A model generated the notes under the pieces. That model saw only the letters and a list, made by a program, of their open reading frames with translations, did not search any database and had not been told where the DNA came from. A DNA stretch of 64,000 nucleotides from Ophiodon elongatus (taxonomy: Eukaryota > Chordata > Actinopteri > Perciformes > Hexagrammidae), in NCBI GenBank assembly GCA_016806645.1, contig JACSYO010001502.1, positions 2,020,501 through 2,084,500 on the forward strand, written 5' to 3'. A program made the position numbers and the translations under genes. Within the stretch, counting starts at the first letter, position 1; each line of letters begins with the position of its first letter. Shown piece after piece: positions 60,601 to 64,000 of the stretch.

Positions 60601-63600
60601 TTTCAAATTGAACAACATGCATCATCTCTATTCTTTGGATGACATAGACTTGACTTATTCAACAGTGACTTGCAAACAACAAGCACCCTATGGAGGAAAG
60701 CCTTCACTTTTGTTGTGAACTCTGGTTCATTTTTTTTATTAAATAATAACCACTAGCAGCATGAGCTGTTCATTTTTTTTTTCAAATAACTCTGAGTAGC
60801 AGCCTTGCAAAAATTGTAATGACTGACTGTGTTCTGTCAGCTGGCAAATGTATGACAATGATACACATATAGAGCAGTAGCTCCATGTGCATTTTGTAAT
60901 CTATTGTCAAGGAGGTGTAAAGCTGTGACCCCATGACAAAATGTTTAGTTTGTCAATAGCACCTTGAAGTGGATCCATACATGGTCAGTGAGCACCCATA
61001 ATACATTCTAGAAGCAAACAGAAGTAGTGAACAGAAGCAGAAGTGAACAGTGCTAAGTGTGCGTCTGTCTTTGAGAGTCACCCGAGCGAGTGGTGTGTGT
61101 TGTGAGCCTGTGGGCCCCTGGTTCAGCAGGTTGTGTGTGAGAGCTGCTGGTGCTGTGAGACCGTCCCGCAGTGTGAGAGCGGGGAGCTGGAATCATCCGA
61201 ACCCCCTGCTGCAGCTCCAACATCTGCTCGCCGGCCATAACCAATCAGAGGGAAGAGCTCAGGGCCGCGACGAATCGGCCAGCGCGGTGATCTTTTCAGG
61301 GAATCCTGGTGGAAGGGGTTGCAACAAAAGCCAACCCCCACCGCCCCGAAACCCTCCCGCTGTATCCACCCTCTCCATCCTCCCCACAGCCTTCTGGCTT
61401 TGATATCTTAGACCCCTGCGTGGAAGGATAGCCTCCCTTCATACCCCCATACAGACCCCACATCCATACAAATAATCCCATGGATCATGACAGAAAAATG
61501 ACGAGGATTTTAATATCCTGAGCATGGTTGACATACATCTACTTTGCTGTTTGAAAGGATGTTTGTGTCCTTTCTTTACCGAGGATAAATTGGGATATTA
61601 CCATGCTGGAATTCCAGTGCTTTGCCCGGTGAGACGGCTCTCATCTGCAACCTCAGCGCTCAAACTGTCTATCTCGTTACTCATCTCTTATCTAGACATT
61701 CCCGCTCTAAGCTGAGATAAACTCTGACAGCCTGAGGATACACAGGCGTCATGCAAGCAGATAGACATAGCAACAGCAGTTTTCCAATATGATATAATCA
61801 GACCACAGAAATGTAACTCATGCATAATAAATCAAAGTCTTTGAGATGATGAGTTGTTTTGGAGGCCAGCGTTTTATTTGTGAAAACAAACGCACACAGA
61901 CTGTCGGACTGAACCAGACAGACCTGTGAGAACGATCCGGATTCCTCTGGCCAGCCCATCTCAGAAAGGCTAATGACACGGCTCTCTTTGAACATCTGAG
62001 GAGTTGGCAGAAAGGCAAAGAAAGGATTGGGTTATACACAAGGTAATTATGAGATGGAGTAATGGAGGGACAGACAGAAGACACAGGAGACACATCGGAG
62101 TATGTGGCAAAGGGCCTGTTGACACAATGGGTACTCGCACATGGATGACATCCACTCCATCCCGATGATAGGCCGTGACCATCTAGAATTACTCTGTGCT
62201 GAAATACGTCCGTACATTAGCCTCTCCAGGCTCATATGATCCTGTTGTTTCTCAGGAGGACTTCAAACAATCATAAGTTGAGTTGACTCTGCCAAACTCT
62301 GCCACATTATCGCCCATAAATCATGCTCAATAGATATACGATACCTCCATTTCTCTCCTCCTGAATATCACAGAGCTTTTCTCTTGGTGATGCCCACAGA
62401 GTACCTGTGAAGTGCCACTTTCAGAGGGTAAGGTGATGATTGTTGCTCTTGGCCTCGTGGAGCAGATGGAAGAGGTGAGAGCTCTTCCGGGTCTTATTTG
62501 ATCTCTGTAAACTGAGCCAAGGCCATAAATCGTTCACACTTCATCAGGTTAGCAGGTAAGATATCCTGAATCTTGCTTGATGAAGGTCTACTGATTAAAT
62601 CATCATACGTAAATAGAGTGTGCAGGTTTTCTCGTTTACTGTTTATACTTTGTGTGATCTCTACAAGCATCTCTCAAGTGATCGAGCGGTCATCAAAGAA
62701 GAATGGGCGTCCTGTGGCTCTGGTTTCAGAGCAGATGTGCCCGGGTATCGGGGATCACCTGGGGAAGCCTCGGCCTCCTGGCAGGACCAGCTGCCCTCCT
62801 AAAACAGGTGCCTAATAGCTATAAAATCAGGTTCGGCCAGTTCATCGTTACCACTTGAATTTACGCATTAGTCAATCTTCTTCCTTTCATCCTCTAGGCT
62901 GTCAGCTCTTATTTATCTAATTGGTGTTACTAGTGAAGAGGCACTGACCTGCCACCCTTCACCCCTTCCACCAGCTTCCCTCCCTCCTCCTCCACGAGGC
63001 CCCTGCCATCTCAGCGGCTATCAGACCTCATGTCTCCAGCTCCATACATGCAAGCCCACTACTTATATGCACCTCTGCACATTGAACTCTGTGTAACCCC
63101 TGGTGATGAGCCTGTGACAGATCCGACCTGGCTGACCGTCTCACTGCTGAGGGACTGAAGGGGGCCACTGATCTGGCCTTTAGGAGTCCAGTTTGAAGGT
63201 TTGTCACATGCCAAGACCCTGCAGCAGTTTATAAAGCTTTGAGTTTTACAACTGTGAGAAGTTATCACGGCAGGAATTACATGCTCCTATGTCTCAGCCC
63301 TTTTGACACAACGCTACACAGTACGAGCTATAAGGTATTCTGCCTGTTATGAGCATTTGATTTACCAGCAAACTGCCAAATGACGCAGCTGAAGCAAATG
63401 TTGAGATAGGATTAGCCCCATCAGTGAACTCCAAGGCATTACTTACATAGTGTTCCCAACACCGTCTTAGGTGAAAACAAATATTTGTTCTCTTATTATC
63501 CAGCAACAGGTTGCATCTTCAAAGTTATTTTTGTGACGTCAAGGTCTATCAAAGTAACATACGGGTGCTGAGGTTACAGATGGGACTAATCATCGACTTT

Positions 63601-64000
63601 CTTGTTTAACACTGTGGTGGCATTGAAATGGCCAAGAGGCTGCATTTTTTGGCAAAGCATTATCATCAGTTCCAAACACAGCCCTACTCTGTTGGTTCTC
63701 CCAGGTAAGAGCCACAATGGGGATGGAAGGGAAGAAATCCAAATGTAGTGAGATCAGCAAAGTTACAAAAAACAGAGTACAGACAGGAAGTGTGGAAGGT
63801 TGACAGGAAGAGAGGCATGATTTTACTGCGCCGGCGCTAAGAGGGAGTTTCAAAATCGAGAAAGCAGAGAAGACAAGGGGAGGGGGTGGAGTCAAGTTGA
63901 CTGCCTGAGAAATGAAAACTGGCTCACTGAAAGAGTTTCAGTTCGGAAGGCACAGTGGCTGGTGGGTAATTTATAGCACAGAAAGGCTTGTAGGGTGAAA

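Overview
This is a window of teleost fish genome. The evidence is split genes with GT-AG introns, many (CA)n and (CT)n microsatellites, short hAT-type elements of a kind common in fish, and one gene that is clearly the fish orthologue of a vertebrate gene. No prokaryotic, organellar or viral gene was recognised, and no convincing tRNA or rRNA gene.

The dominant feature is cdon, on the minus strand. It codes for a Hedgehog co-receptor of the immunoglobulin/fibronectin-III superfamily. It can be read almost completely: a non-coding first exon in a CpG-rich island near 46.2-46.6 kb, a 12.7 kb first intron, a start codon at 33434, and 18 coding exons ending with TGA at 13060-13062. All splice phases agree and the exons sum to 3378 nt (1125 aa). 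Layout: signal peptide, four Ig domains, a linker, three FN3 domains, one transmembrane helix (about residues 825-850) and a cytoplasmic tail of about 275 aa. CDON is preferred over its paralogue BOC because of the transmembrane segment, the KYDPPGYLYQ juxtamembrane motif and the Cys-rich NNNRC tail block. The fifth Ig-like domain described for mammalian CDON was not found.

On the plus strand, 5.66-6.47 kb holds a small two-exon gene for a secreted single V-type Ig domain protein (137 aa) with its own polyadenylation signals. I cannot assign it to a named family. It is the most plausible uncharacterised gene here.

The rest is non-coding. 1-5.5 kb and 6.6-12.2 kb are intergenic, with a few repeats. 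The cdon introns hold two hAT-like elements with 8-bp target-site duplications, four copies of another MITE family (one of them upstream of the gene), LINE-like tails and several microsatellites. Two of these microsatellites lie directly against 3' splice sites of exons coding for the cytoplasmic tail. The 17 kb upstream of cdon (46.6-64 kb) has no confident gene. It contains one isolated exon-like ORF at 53.6 kb, a 179-codon minus-strand open frame at 55.6-56.1 kb, and homeobox-site-rich stretches that may be regulatory.

All splice sites, domains and repeats were read by eye. Family names rest on recognised motifs, not on a database search.
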